Positions 30,950-40,755 of a DNA stretch of 64,000 bases are shown piece by piece. The notes below the pieces were generated by a model. The model had not been told where the DNA came from. It worked only from the letters and a program-made list of their open reading frames with translations, and made no database searches. This stretch comes from JAKLIN01 sp964544395 (GTDB lineage: Archaea > Nanobdellota > Nanobdellia > Pacearchaeales > GW2011-AR1), in contig CAZJAO010000002.1 in the NCBI GenBank assembly GCA_964544395.1, positions 1 to 64,000 on the forward strand. Reading direction: 5' to 3'. The position numbers and the translations under genes were made by a program. Every line of letters starts with the position of its first letter. Within the stretch, counting starts at the first letter, position 1.

Positions 30950-32037
30950 TTTAATGCGCCTTCATAAATCATTCTTAATTTATTATTCCTGGATTCTATT
31001 GAAAATTTGCCTGTTTTTATTTCATTTAAGCAATTTTTTGACATAGTCTCTCTGAGATTACCCTCTTTTATTAGTTTTTCTGTGTTTTCTTCCAATTTAT
31101 TTATTAAATCAGAATAATCACTTATATTATTCAAATGTGAAACATCGAAATTCTCTGGTTCTTCAATAACAAAACCTGTTTTATTATTTGTTATTATCTC
31201 TCTTCGAGACAGCCCTCCTACTGTTACAACTGGCAATCCAAAGCTCATGGCTTCTGTTAATCCAAAACCAAAAGTATCTGTATAAGAGGGATAAACAAAA
31301 ATATCCGCCTTGGGATAAATTTCTTTAAACAATCTCTCTTGAGAGACAAATCCCAAAAATTCTATTTTGCTGTTTGCCGAATAATTCTTTTTAATTTCTT
31401 CCGAAACATCAGAGACAATTATTCCATAAACATTTTCGTGCTTCTTTGTCAATCTATCAATAACTTCCAAGGCATGCAATCCTCCCTTAAAGATAAATCT
31501 TCTTGAAGAAAATAGGAGGGTTATTCTTTTTGATTCTTTTCTAACAAATTTCCTAATAGGTATTCCTGGATAAACAATCTTTATTTTATTGCTAATTTCA
31601 GGAAATTCTTTTGAAATACCGTCTGCAGACCATTGAGTCCATGCCAATATCTTTTTGCAATAATCACTTTCTAAAATCTTTAGAATAGCTTTCTTATTAT
31701 TAATTCTCCCCGACGCCCAGAATTGATTCACATACTCTACATCACATACCCATGGATTTTTATTAAGGCTTAAACAATGTGCGCAATGAATAAGGTCATA
31801 TCCTCTTTGCGTTTTTGTTAAATGTGCATTAGGCAATCCCGGCATTAGCTTTAAGATTTTTTTTATATAATGTTTTATTTTCTGTTGTAATCTCAATTTC
31901 TTTCCACTTTGGATTAATTCAAAGTCCTCCGCATTTACGTACTGAACGTTATCTGGCGGATTTTGCCTAAGATATAAATAATAGGGAGAATCAGAAAATT
32001 TCCAAGGACTTTGTAGATAAACTTTTATTTTATTCAT
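30946..32037 (-). CDS. Glycosyltransferase family 4
   Basis: A 363-residue GT-B enzyme. The N-terminal domain is divergent (HLTKTQRGYDLIHCAHCLS). The C-terminal donor domain has IKIVYPGIPIRKFV, LLFSSRRFIFKGG, and the GT4 motif FVYPSYTDTFGFGLTEAMSFGLPVV. It overlaps GT11 by 4 bases and follows the aminotransferase gene. Donor and acceptor are unknown. Confidence 0.88.
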   Translation of the reverse strand: MNKIKVYLQSPWKFSDSPYYLYLRQNPPDNVQYVNAEDFELIQSGKKLRLQQKIKHYIKKILKLMPGLPNAHLTKTQRGYDLIHCAHCLSLNKNPWVCDVEYVNQFWASGRINNKKAILKILESDYCKKILAWTQWSADGISKEFPEISNKIKIVYPGIPIRKFVRKESKRITLLFSSRRFIFKGGLHALEVIDRLTKKHENVYGIIVSDVSEEIKKNYSANSKIEFLGFVSQERLFKEIYPKADIFVYPSYTDTFGFGLTEAMSFGLPVVTVGGLSRREIITNNKTGFVIEEPENFDVSHLNNISDYSDLINKLEENTEKLIKEGNLRETMSKNCLNEIKTGKFSIESRNNKLRMIYEGALK

Positions 32038-32073
32038 ATTTAATATAGTCAGAAACTTATTTTAAATGTTAAT

Positions 32074-33537
32074 TTATTTTTTATTTGCTTCATTAATCTG
32101 GTCTATAATCTTTCTCAGTTCCAAATCCCTTCCTTTTTTCTCCTCTTCTGTCACTCCCCATTCGGCAGTTATAGAATCTTCCAATGCAACCCATGCATGG
32201 GTTTTATTTGCAGGAATTTTTATTGATTCCCCCATGGACAGCACCTTCTCTTCATCACCAAGAAGAAGTTTTATTCTTCCCTTAACAATAACAAGATATT
32301 CATCTCTGGGATGAAGGCATCCGCCTCTGGCATAGCCTGTCTTTGTTTCTAAAAAGGTAAACTCTTTGTTATTTTCTAAAAGGTTGCTTATCAAGTAAAT
32401 GTATCCTCTATTGTCTTCATGTATCTTCTTCATATTCAATCCTGAATTGTAGAACTCCTTAATCTTCTCACTGATGTAATTTATCTGTTCTGAAGTGATT
32501 GCTGAACCATTTGGAAGCCAGAGTATATTCTTGGATAAAAAGGATGAATTAGGAAAATCTGAATCATTGCCCTGATTCTTGTAAGGAGGATTAATGTGGA
32601 CTGCAGGCCAGCATTCTCTCGCGGAAATTTCATTTTTGATTAAAAATTCAACAAGAGCAGTTCGATTATTTGCGATTATCTCAATCCATAAGGGAATTTC
32701 TTCAGAGTTATAAGCTGGAAATTTAACTTCCCTAATGTCCTTTAATGCATTTTGATATAATGCTCTTTGATTTGACAGCATCTGTTTTTTACTTTCAATT
32801 TTTCTGAACTGTGCAAGAGCTAATGCAGCAGATAGGTCATTGAATTTTAAATTATAACCAACTTTTTCATGGATGAATTCTTTATTGCTGAATCTTCCAA
32901 AATCTCTCAATCTCCTAAGAGCTTCATAATACTTGTCATCATCTGTAACAATTATGCCCCCCTGGCCGCTTGTGATTATTTTGTTGGATTGTAATGAAAA
33001 GATTCCCATTTTGCCGATTGTTCCTAAATATTTGCCAGATTGGTCTTTAGAGCCCAAAGCACCCGCTGCATCTTCAATTACTGTAAGATTATGTTTTGAA
33101 GCCAAATTCATGAGCTCATTCATATCTGCAGATCTTCCAAGAATATGGACGGGAATTATTGCAATTGTTTTTTCATTTATTTTTTCTTCAATTTTACTAA
33201 TATCAATTGTTGCTCTTTCTTTTTCAACATCTACTAAAACTGGTTTTCCACCAGCCCACTCTACAGAAGTAGCAGTGGCAATCATTGTCAAATCCGGAAC
33301 AATGACTTCAAAATCTTCTTTATTTCTTATGATAGCATCAGCTTTAATTGCAAGAAATAATGCCGCAGTCGCATTTGTTGTTAGAAGGACATGCTTCACC
33401 CCAAGATATTTTTTCAATTCCTCTTCAAGCTGTTTTGTTTTTGGTCCTTCATTCACGTAACCTGCATTTAGTACTTCAGTAACTTCTTTGATTTCTTCGT
33501 CTCCAAACTTCGGTTCATTCCAATTAATTCGAACCAT
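32074..33537 (-). CDS. DegT/DnrJ/EryC1 sugar aminotransferase fused to a C-terminal cupin
   Basis: 487 residues from the ATG at 33537 (MVRINWNEPKF), just after the preceding stop; an earlier start would overlap that gene. Residues 1-375 are a PLP sugar aminotransferase: TNATAALFLAI, EDAAGALGS (Asp156 contacts the PLP ring) and FSLQSNKIITSGQGG (Schiff-base Lys186). It is closest in type to GDP-perosamine synthase. Residues about 385-470 add a cupin (GGCLHPRDEYLVIVKG, IPANKTHAWVAL). With GDP-mannose 4,6-dehydratase two genes upstream, it may make GDP-4-amino-4,6-dideoxymannose. The cupin fusion is unusual. Confidence 0.85.
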   Translation of the reverse strand: MVRINWNEPKFGDEEIKEVTEVLNAGYVNEGPKTKQLEEELKKYLGVKHVLLTTNATAALFLAIKADAIIRNKEDFEVIVPDLTMIATATSVEWAGGKPVLVDVEKERATIDISKIEEKINEKTIAIIPVHILGRSADMNELMNLASKHNLTVIEDAAGALGSKDQSGKYLGTIGKMGIFSLQSNKIITSGQGGIIVTDDDKYYEALRRLRDFGRFSNKEFIHEKVGYNLKFNDLSAALALAQFRKIESKKQMLSNQRALYQNALKDIREVKFPAYNSEEIPLWIEIIANNRTALVEFLIKNEISARECWPAVHINPPYKNQGNDSDFPNSSFLSKNILWLPNGSAITSEQINYISEKIKEFYNSGLNMKKIHEDNRGYIYLISNLLENNKEFTFLETKTGYARGGCLHPRDEYLVIVKGRIKLLLGDEEKVLSMGESIKIPANKTHAWVALEDSITAEWGVTEEEKKGRDLELRKIIDQINEANKK

Positions 33538-33538
33538 A

Positions 33539-33925
33539 TTAAAAGTCATACATAGTATCATTTACTTCAGGAGAAACAAAAGGTTCTTCAGTGCATCCTA
33601 TCATGGTTGTTCCTTTTTTTACAAATACTTTATGTGCTACCTGTGCTGGAATTAAAATACTACAATTCGCTTTTAAGGAATAATTATTCTCTTCTTTTGT
33701 TTCTATATCGACAAGTTGGATATCTAATTCTCCGTCAATAACGTAAAGCAATTCCTGATATTTATGAAAATGTCCTGCTAATTGGGCGTCTTGATGAATC
33801 TTGTAAACCTTGGTTTGTTTTGCTGTAAAACCTCCAAAATCACCGTTAAATGCAGTAGAAAGGGTTCTTCTTGCATCTTCATGGTCAATTCCTCTCTCTT
33901 GAAAAATGACTTTGTCTATTGTCAT
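33539..33925 (-). CDS. Cupin-domain protein (sugar isomerase/epimerase-like)
   Basis: A 128-residue single cupin: AGHFHKYQELLYVIDGELDIQLVD gives the first metal motif (His, Glu) and LIPAQVAHKVFV the second (His). It resembles WxcM/FdtA-like 3,4-ketoisomerases and RmlC-like epimerases without matching one exactly. It sits between gmd (4-base overlap) and the aminotransferase gene (1 base), so it probably acts on the GDP-4-keto-6-deoxymannose intermediate. Confidence 0.7.
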   Translation of the reverse strand: MTIDKVIFQERGIDHEDARRTLSTAFNGDFGGFTAKQTKVYKIHQDAQLAGHFHKYQELLYVIDGELDIQLVDIETKEENNYSLKANCSILIPAQVAHKVFVKKGTTMIGCTEEPFVSPEVNDTMYDF

Positions 33926-35010
33926 TTTACCAATGCTCTCCCTAATTCTCTTCCTTTTTCAATATAGAAATCATCGGGATGTTCTTCATGCATTGGGACA
34001 ATTCCTTTTTCTTTCATTTTATCTTTTAAATCTGATGCAATCATCATCTTTACTAATTCTTTAAACTTAATTTTAGGTTCCCAGCTAAGAATATTCTTTG
34101 CCTTTGAAGAATCGCCAAGTAACGCTGGAACTTCTGCCGGTCTTTTGTAATTATCACTTACTTTAACGTAATCTTCCCAATTTAATCCAAGCAAGTCAAA
34201 TGCTTCCTGAACAAATTCTCTTACACTATGTGTCTCTTTTGTTGCTATAACAAAATCATCAGGAACATCATGTTGCAAGATCCTCCAGATAGCTTCAACG
34301 TATTCTTTTGAAAATCCCCAATCTCTCTTAGCTTCCAAATTTCCCAAAGACAAATCTTTTTCTTCCCCTACAATTATTTTTGCAATGCCTAAAGTAACTT
34401 TTCTCGTCACAAAATTCAAACCTCTCCTTGGAGACTCGTGGTTGAATAAAATTCCGTTGGATGCGAAAATCCCATATGCCTTTCTGTACATTCTTGTTAA
34501 ATGATACGCAGCCAATTTAGAAATTCCATAAGGGCTTTGGGGAATCATAGGGGTCCATTCATTTTGAGGTGGTGGAGAAATTCCAAACATTTCACTTGAA
34601 GAGGCTTGATAATATTTGCACTTCAAATTCATATCTCTTATTGCCTCTAGAATTCTTAATGGACCCAAAGCATTGTAATTAAGCGTAGATTCTGGGTTCT
34701 CAAAGCTTATTCCTACGTGGCTTTGTGCAGCCATATTGTATATTTCATCAGGATTAATCTTTTCTAAAACATTTCTTATGCTTGAAGAATCTGATAAGTC
34801 TCCATAAAGTAAAAAGAATGGAGATTCATCTGTTTTTCCGAATTGTGTATCATATTTGTCTAAGTGGTCAATTCTCTTAGTATTTGGAAAACTTGCTCTT
34901 CTTATAACTCCTCTCACATAATATCCCTTTTCAAGAAGTAATTCTGCAAGATAGCTTCCATCCTGTCCGCTTATACCAAAAATTAAAGCAACTTTTCTTC
35001 CATTTATCAT
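33922..35010 (-). CDS. gmd: GDP-mannose 4,6-dehydratase
   Basis: A 362-residue SDR. The family start is FGISGQDGSYLAELLLEKGY (NADP loop at 12-18); VRGVIRRAS follows, and the catalytic YxxxK is Y161-GIS-K165 (PQSPYGISKLAAYHLTR). HESPRRGLNFVTRKV is another Gmd signature. It converts GDP-mannose to GDP-4-keto-6-deoxymannose, the branch point to perosamine, rhamnose, fucose or colitose. The next genes (cupin, aminotransferase) point to an amino sugar. Confidence 0.93.
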   Translation of the reverse strand: MINGRKVALIFGISGQDGSYLAELLLEKGYYVRGVIRRASFPNTKRIDHLDKYDTQFGKTDESPFFLLYGDLSDSSSIRNVLEKINPDEIYNMAAQSHVGISFENPESTLNYNALGPLRILEAIRDMNLKCKYYQASSSEMFGISPPPQNEWTPMIPQSPYGISKLAAYHLTRMYRKAYGIFASNGILFNHESPRRGLNFVTRKVTLGIAKIIVGEEKDLSLGNLEAKRDWGFSKEYVEAIWRILQHDVPDDFVIATKETHSVREFVQEAFDLLGLNWEDYVKVSDNYKRPAEVPALLGDSSKAKNILSWEPKIKFKELVKMMIASDLKDKMKEKGIVPMHEEHPDDFYIEKGRELGRALVK

Positions 35011-35076
35011 AAATTGATTGGGTATAATTTGCTTTATAAGTTTTATTAAACTAAGATATAGAATAAAAAAATTGAA

Positions 35077-35604
35077 CTATTTTAAGACTTCCAGTTCGTA
35101 TTCCATTTCTGAAGAAGGCAATATCCATGCAAAAAATCTGCAGTAAAATTCCTGATTAAGATTTATTATTGGATTAAAAAGCCAGTTTAATCTGCCTGAA
35201 CGACCTATTCCGAAATTAATTTTTATTTTTCGGGCTTTGAACATATCCTTGTCTGTTCCAACTTCATGAGAATACGTCCCCTTCTGAAAGTAAGTGAATG
35301 TTCTTGGAGAAAAGAATCTTACATGTGTCGGGTCGTTGTATTGCCCCCAGGCAGAATAGAAGGGAGTTTTTACATGGATAATTGCGCCATTCTTGCATAC
35401 CCTATGCAAATCATGCATCAAAGGGATAAAATTCTTGATATGTTCCAGAACATGATAAGCCATAACTCCATCTATAGAATCGTCCTTAAATGGCAGGGGT
35501 GTTTTTTCCAAATCACAAACCTTGTCAGGATTAACTAGGGGAGAAGAGTCTACATTTACATATCCTTCTCGTTTGTCACGCCCGCAACCAATATTTAATT
35601 TCAT
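35077..35604 (-). CDS. Small class I SAM-dependent methyltransferase
   Basis: A 175-residue protein with KLNIGCGRDKREGYVNVDSSPLVNPD (SAM loop and acidic residue), DGVMAYHVLEHIKNFIPLM, and the core strand GAIIHVKTPFYSAWG. This short form is common in polysaccharide clusters. It overlaps the end of aglB by 4 bases, so it probably modifies a sugar of the AglB-attached glycan. Confidence 0.78.
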   Translation of the reverse strand: MKLNIGCGRDKREGYVNVDSSPLVNPDKVCDLEKTPLPFKDDSIDGVMAYHVLEHIKNFIPLMHDLHRVCKNGAIIHVKTPFYSAWGQYNDPTHVRFFSPRTFTYFQKGTYSHEVGTDKDMFKARKIKINFGIGRSGRLNWLFNPIINLNQEFYCRFFAWILPSSEMEYELEVLK

Positions 35605-38357
35605 GCTGTTACTGTTAAATTATCAAATGCTCCATAAGTGCCAGATGTCTGGGTAAATTCTGCTTTAGATAGAATATTTGAAGGATAGTTTGTTTTCCAG
35701 ATTTTTATTGGACCATCAAATCCATTGTAATAAATAAAATCTCCCGTGAATCCTTGAGCCTTTAAACCTTGCAATAAAGAGTCATCTTGTGCATGAGCTA
35801 AAGTTATTGTAGGATACTCATTGAACGGATCATTCATTAAATAAAGTTGCGCAAACAAGCTGTTGAAAACTTTTGGAGAAAGATATATTGCAGCGCCAAA
35901 GTTGTCAATCTGGATGCCTCCTGCAGCAGTCTGCCCGAGACTAGAAAGAACATATGCTGCTCCTGCATTTCCGCTCCCGAAATCAACTAATTTGTTATTG
36001 AAATAAAGATATCTTAAAGGAACACTAATTTGCTGACCATTATAATAAACAACTTCCTGTGGTTGTGAAAAAGAAATTGCACCCGTTGAATTGGTCTGAT
36101 TTGAGTTTAAGACAAGTGCGATTACATAAGCCTGTCCCTGGGGGATTAATATCTGCCCTTGTGAAGTATTGTATATCATATCTTGGTCTATGGGCACAAC
36201 GTATTGATATACTCTCGTTGTAGTCCCATTGATTGTCTGAGTCTGGCTTGGACTGGATGGAAATACTTGAACTGTCGAAGCCCGGTCACTCAAAGTAGCA
36301 TCGCTCCCAATAAGAGAATAAGCAGAATATTTTCCTAAATCAGTAGGGTCTATCAATAGATAAGAAACATTGTTTGATTTCATAAAGCTAAGAGCGAGAT
36401 TTGGATTGGGTTCTGTTAGAACATATCTACCAATCATATAATCTCTGAATGTTCCTTCAAAATGTCCGCCATCAGAGAGAGTCGGTCTTTGACCTAAATA
36501 TTCAATAGCATACCCATAATCCCACCAATGAACAAATACCGACCCAAGAGGGGTGCTGTTTCTGACCCAAGCCATTGCATCGTCCCATTGAGATCCGTAA
36601 CTTCCTATGCCCATGTATTTGGCCTGATATGAAGAAGAACTGTACAAAGTGTAGAAACTTATGGCTGTTGCTATTATTGCAGCAATTAATAATACCGCCA
36701 AAACCATCTTCAATAGATCATCTTTGCTTTTCTTGAAATAACTTGCAAGATTAAATATCAAATAACCAACAAAGATGCACATGTATGGACTTACAATTGA
36801 CATTATGTAAGCAGCAGTATTCGCCGCGATAATCATGACTAATATCGTTGAAAATAAAACTAATAGCTCTGGCGAAATTTCAATATGGTCTTTGAAATAG
36901 AGATAAATGCAATAGCAGAAGAAGATAATCATGCTCCCAAATAAAAATAATTTACTGAGGAAACTTGACCCGTTTAAAATTGCACTGCTTGCAGAAATTC
37001 TGCTTAATAATATTCCCGAGATAAGTAAAATCCAAGAGAGTACAAACCAGACTCTTCTTTTTTTCTCTTTAATTCCCATTGATAAATTAATACCCAAGGT
37101 TATCAAACCGGCAAAAAATAACCAGAAGAAAATTTTATCTGTTTGAGATATCCAATCAGTAGTATACGTTTGCTGGTTTTCTGCAACAGTGATACTTAGT
37201 CTATCTGCACCAAGAGGATGGAAAATTTGTGTAGTAACATTAGAAATAAATGAAAATAGACTTCCCTGTAACGTTATTATTATTAGACCCAATAATCCTG
37301 CGATTATAATTCCCCAGATTACATGATTCCTCTTCAACTTTTTTAAGGGAGTCTTGTCTGCAAATTTTATAATTAAAAAATCTACTATAATAAATAATAG
37401 GGTGAAAGATAACAGGAAGCTGGTTGGATTTATGAGGACCCTGTTTAATGCAGAATTTAGTGGAAAACCAAATACATATGTGCCCAATAAACTAAACAAG
37501 ACAAAAGCGATGTAGAAAATTAAAAATTTAGGCAAGTCTTTTGCTTCTGTCTCCAGATTCTTAGCTTTCAAAACCCACACTATGAAAAAGCTTAAGGGAA
37601 CAATCATAGGAAGAAACTCTGAGATTCCTCCCCAGCTGACAATGTTCAGTGCAGTAAGAGCTCCAATGGCAATTCCTAGCAAAAGACTGATTAATAATAC
37701 CTTTTTTGGTTTTTTATGTTCTTCTTTTTTCTTGCTTAACCACTTTAAGGCGCAGGTGTAAGACAGTAGTACTGCAAAGAAAATCATAGTTCCAAGAGCA
37801 TCATGGTCGGAGAATCCCGCCACACTTCGATATAAATAAGTAGGTATTACTGTTAAAAATAACGCCCCGATTATAGCCGCCAGCTTAGACTTTGTTAGAA
37901 TATAAATGAGAAAGTAAAAGATAACTAGCCCTATAGCAAAGCCGATTACAGGATAAATTACATCAACGAAATTCAATGTGATACTGCCATTAAATGCATG
38001 AACAAATTTGTATAAATCCACTAAAACATAAGGGAGAATCTCTGAAGAAAAAGGAATGTTTCCCGCGCCAGCTCTAATGGTATCAATTGCAGGAAGGTGA
38101 CCAGTTTGCAGAATTATTGATGCCTCTCTTAACCAATAAAAGCAATCCAGCTCTAGCTGAGGCACATATTGCCCGGTAGTATGATCAATAAGTGATGGAA
38201 GATTTTGCAGCCTCATAAGAACCGCAACTATGACAATAATCGCTAATAGCACCAAAGAGAGTATGGTCATTAACTTTTTTTGTTGGAAAAATTTTGAAAC
38301 CTTATGAAAACTCTCTTTTGTCTTGTTAAGATTGAGTTTAATTTCTTCTTCTGGCAT
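35601..38357 (-). CDS. aglB: Oligosaccharyltransferase, AglB/STT3 family
   Basis: A 918-residue membrane enzyme. The N-terminal half has about a dozen helices, starting near residue 30 and including the first-loop acidic pair (LELDCFYWLREA, an Asp needed for metal binding). The hallmark WWDYG is at about residue 610, inside HWWDYGYAIEYLGQRPTLSD. The C-terminal half is an extracytoplasmic domain. AglB transfers a lipid-linked glycan to Asn in N-x-S/T of exported proteins. It is flanked by the WecA/AglH-like gene upstream and glycan-modifying genes downstream. Confidence 0.92.
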   Translation of the reverse strand: MPEEEIKLNLNKTKESFHKVSKFFQQKKLMTILSLVLLAIIVIVAVLMRLQNLPSLIDHTTGQYVPQLELDCFYWLREASIILQTGHLPAIDTIRAGAGNIPFSSEILPYVLVDLYKFVHAFNGSITLNFVDVIYPVIGFAIGLVIFYFLIYILTKSKLAAIIGALFLTVIPTYLYRSVAGFSDHDALGTMIFFAVLLSYTCALKWLSKKKEEHKKPKKVLLISLLLGIAIGALTALNIVSWGGISEFLPMIVPLSFFIVWVLKAKNLETEAKDLPKFLIFYIAFVLFSLLGTYVFGFPLNSALNRVLINPTSFLLSFTLLFIIVDFLIIKFADKTPLKKLKRNHVIWGIIIAGLLGLIIITLQGSLFSFISNVTTQIFHPLGADRLSITVAENQQTYTTDWISQTDKIFFWLFFAGLITLGINLSMGIKEKKRRVWFVLSWILLISGILLSRISASSAILNGSSFLSKLFLFGSMIIFFCYCIYLYFKDHIEISPELLVLFSTILVMIIAANTAAYIMSIVSPYMCIFVGYLIFNLASYFKKSKDDLLKMVLAVLLIAAIIATAISFYTLYSSSSYQAKYMGIGSYGSQWDDAMAWVRNSTPLGSVFVHWWDYGYAIEYLGQRPTLSDGGHFEGTFRDYMIGRYVLTEPNPNLALSFMKSNNVSYLLIDPTDLGKYSAYSLIGSDATLSDRASTVQVFPSSPSQTQTINGTTTRVYQYVVPIDQDMIYNTSQGQILIPQGQAYVIALVLNSNQTNSTGAISFSQPQEVVYYNGQQISVPLRYLYFNNKLVDFGSGNAGAAYVLSSLGQTAAGGIQIDNFGAAIYLSPKVFNSLFAQLYLMNDPFNEYPTITLAHAQDDSLLQGLKAQGFTGDFIYYNGFDGPIKIWKTNYPSNILSKAEFTQTSGTYGAFDNLTVTA

Positions 38358-38397
38358 TATGCTATATATTTAATTCATTTAAAAAGATTATGAAAAC

Positions 38398-39402
38398 TCA
38401 AAGATTATTAGTAATAATTAGAGCCAATATGATTATCACTATTTGAAATCCGTTTATTAAATTGACAACATCTTTTTCATATACTTTGTGGCTTAGCTTT
38501 ACTTTCTTTAATATTATTATCGCTAAATGTTCCAGCCCGTAAACTTTATCATAGGCTAAATCAAGGCTTCCATCTTCATTTGGTTTGCCAAAGCTTTGTT
38601 TTTTCAATCTTCCTCTTGATTTTAATACCATTTCAATTATGTAGGGAATGAAGAATAAAACTGCAACTAATTCCAAGCCGCCGATAATTGCTACTGCTGC
38701 GAACATCAAACCAATAGCATAAGTCATGGTATTGCCTGCAAAAACTCTTGCGGGATATCTGTTAAATATGTAGAATGCAATTAGAGCAGCCACCATGATT
38801 AAAGCAATGAGACTTAGCCAGCTTTCATTATGCATATATGCAACAAATGCAAGCGCAGATAAAATTAAGATTCCTTGTCTTGCTTCCAGTCCATTATATC
38901 CTGCTAAAAAATTATATGTCGTGGTTGCACCAACAACTCCGATTGGAATTGCTATCAAAGGATATAACAATCCAATGTTAATTCCAAATATTGAAGAATT
39001 TCCTGCATTGATTACCATTAACGGTACGGCCGAGAATAAAATAAGAATTAGCCTCGAACGAATTGACAAGCCTCCTCTTTTCCAGCCAAACAAATCATCA
39101 ATCAATCCAACTCCGGTTACTAAGAATAAAGAGCTTACTATTGCAAAAATCAGTATTAAAGTTCCATCGTCTGGTGACTTGAAATAAAATGTCCTGATTG
39201 CAATATACAAGAAAATACCGACGAGAGTTCCAAGAATTACAATAATTCCGCCTGAACCTGCCACATTTCTTTCTCTTTTAGGCTTGTTCATATCTTCCCA
39301 CACCAAATCTATTTGTTTTGCTTTCTTAATCCACATAGGCATTATTAAAAGAGTCACAAAGAAACTGATAAGAATTGTCCCGAATAATAATGGTTCAACC
39401 AT
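38398..39402 (-). CDS. Polyprenyl-P N-acetylhexosamine-1-phosphate transferase (WecA/AglH-like, MraY family)
   Basis: A 334-residue protein with about ten membrane helices. Family motifs: the substrate loop near residues 40-55 (MNKPKRERNVAGSGG), GVGLIDDLFGWKRGG (catalytic Asp pair) and TTTYNFLAGYNGLEARQG (magnesium/uridine-binding loop). It would start the lipid-linked glycan by moving HexNAc-1-P from UDP onto dolichol phosphate. It lies directly upstream of aglB on the same strand, which makes sense for one pathway. Confidence 0.9.
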   Translation of the reverse strand: MVEPLLFGTILISFFVTLLIMPMWIKKAKQIDLVWEDMNKPKRERNVAGSGGIIVILGTLVGIFLYIAIRTFYFKSPDDGTLILIFAIVSSLFLVTGVGLIDDLFGWKRGGLSIRSRLILILFSAVPLMVINAGNSSIFGINIGLLYPLIAIPIGVVGATTTYNFLAGYNGLEARQGILILSALAFVAYMHNESWLSLIALIMVAALIAFYIFNRYPARVFAGNTMTYAIGLMFAAVAIIGGLELVAVLFFIPYIIEMVLKSRGRLKKQSFGKPNEDGSLDLAYDKVYGLEHLAIIILKKVKLSHKVYEKDVVNLINGFQIVIIILALIITNNL

Positions 39403-39432
39403 TTACTTCAAACTATTTTTTCGCTTTTAAAG

Positions 39433-40293
39433 TTAATGAAACAAGAGCGGAGTCAAATAAACTTCCATCAGTCCTGCAATAACAAGCAATCCGATAGAAA
39501 TTGAAATTAAAATCGCGGCATGTTGGGCAACTTTTGCAAACATTCTGTTTTTTATTCCATGTCTTGCGATTCCCACACCAAAAATTCCGCCCGCTAATGC
39601 TGCTATGAAATAAGCGCTGATTTCGGGAAATCCATGAATCATGTATCTCGCCAAGCCGAGGGGAATATCTATTAGATTATACTTTGTGAAAATTCCGATG
39701 CTTGCAGAAATGACACTCGCATTCCATGCCAGGATAAATATCGCTCCCGCTCCAAAGACAAGTGAAAATAATAAAGTGAATATCATTACAAGCATATTAT
39801 TTTCAAAGATAGAAAGAAATTGTACTGGGCTTGCCGCACTTGCAGCGCCACTGATTTGGTTGCTTCCCGGAAGATATTGAGTTATGCAACTATTAATATT
39901 ATTTGGGCTGTTAATTAAACAATAAGTTCCGACTTGTGCATTAAATAAGGTATTGTCTTGCAAGATAATATACCAAAATGAAAAAGCAATTATGAATCCA
40001 ACGAAAAGCCACATTAATGCATAAATGGCGTCTTTATGAATTTTCCACACACTGACCCCTTCTTCTATTTCATCATTATTTTCTTCACGCCTTATTATAA
40101 AATACATGAATGGAAGAGAAAACATAACGCAAAAGGTTACAACCATGACCCCAGAATATTGAGACAGAATTGCATCACTGGAAAAAAACCAATGAACAAG
40201 AAGCAAGGAAAGAGATGCATATATTATTCCGACAAAGAGCATCTCCCAAGGTTTTCTCTCCGCTTTTTTTGGGTTGATTAAAGATTCAAGCAT
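39433..40293 (-). CDS. SpoIIM-like (DUF95) membrane protein
   Basis: A 286-residue protein with about six membrane helices. Near the end of the core is the family hallmark LARYMIHGFPEISAYFIAALAGG, with conserved His and Glu. SpoIIM relatives form an integral membrane family of uncertain function, often grouped with RDD proteins. It sits between the prefoldin gene and the lipid-transferase gene, 30 bases from each, and may not belong to either pathway. Confidence 0.85.
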   Translation of the reverse strand: MLESLINPKKAERKPWEMLFVGIIYASLSLLLVHWFFSSDAILSQYSGVMVVTFCVMFSLPFMYFIIRREENNDEIEEGVSVWKIHKDAIYALMWLFVGFIIAFSFWYIILQDNTLFNAQVGTYCLINSPNNINSCITQYLPGSNQISGAASAASPVQFLSIFENNMLVMIFTLLFSLVFGAGAIFILAWNASVISASIGIFTKYNLIDIPLGLARYMIHGFPEISAYFIAALAGGIFGVGIARHGIKNRMFAKVAQHAAILISISIGLLVIAGLMEVYLTPLLFH

Positions 40294-40322
40294 TAAGAAA
40301 GAAACGTAGAGGAATTTTTAAA

Positions 40323-40721
40323 TTATTCCTCTGATTTTTCTAGTTTTTGATATTCCTGAACAACAACCATGAACTCATTATTTGTTGTTTCGATATTTTT
40401 TTCCAGCTCAGCCTCAACATCTTTCAATTTCTTTATTTGTTCAACGATTAACTCTTTTGTTTCAGGAACATTTTTGCTTACAAAATTATTATCTCCGATA
40501 TTTACAGTTAAATCTTCAGAAATGATCTTGGCCTTGACATAAATTCCTCTTCCAACCTGCGCGAATATTTCTTTGTCTTTGGAACCCCTGATTTCATCTA
40601 ATCCAAGATTCAATGATTCCAATTCAGTTATTCCCCTGTCAACTGCCTGCAATTGCTGCTGAAGTTGCTGCAATTGCTGTTCAAGCATACTCAATTGAAA
40701 AACTATTTCCTGATTTTCCAT
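40323..40721 (-). CDS. pfdA: Prefoldin alpha subunit
   Basis: A 132-residue protein: two long coiled-coil helices (residues 3-50 with LEQQLQQLQQQLQAV, and 85-128) joined by beta-hairpins (QVGRGIYVKAKI, TVNIGDNNFVSKNVPETKELI), the alpha-class prefoldin layout. Prefoldin captures unfolded proteins with jellyfish-like coiled-coil tentacles and passes them to the thermosome. No beta subunit is in the window. It lies between DUF106 and the SpoIIM-like gene. Confidence 0.85.
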   Translation of the reverse strand: MENQEIVFQLSMLEQQLQQLQQQLQAVDRGITELESLNLGLDEIRGSKDKEIFAQVGRGIYVKAKIISEDLTVNIGDNNFVSKNVPETKELIVEQIKKLKDVEAELEKNIETTNNEFMVVVQEYQKLEKSEE

Positions 40722-40755
40722 ATTTTTAAGAAATTAATTTGCTTTTAAACTTTCC

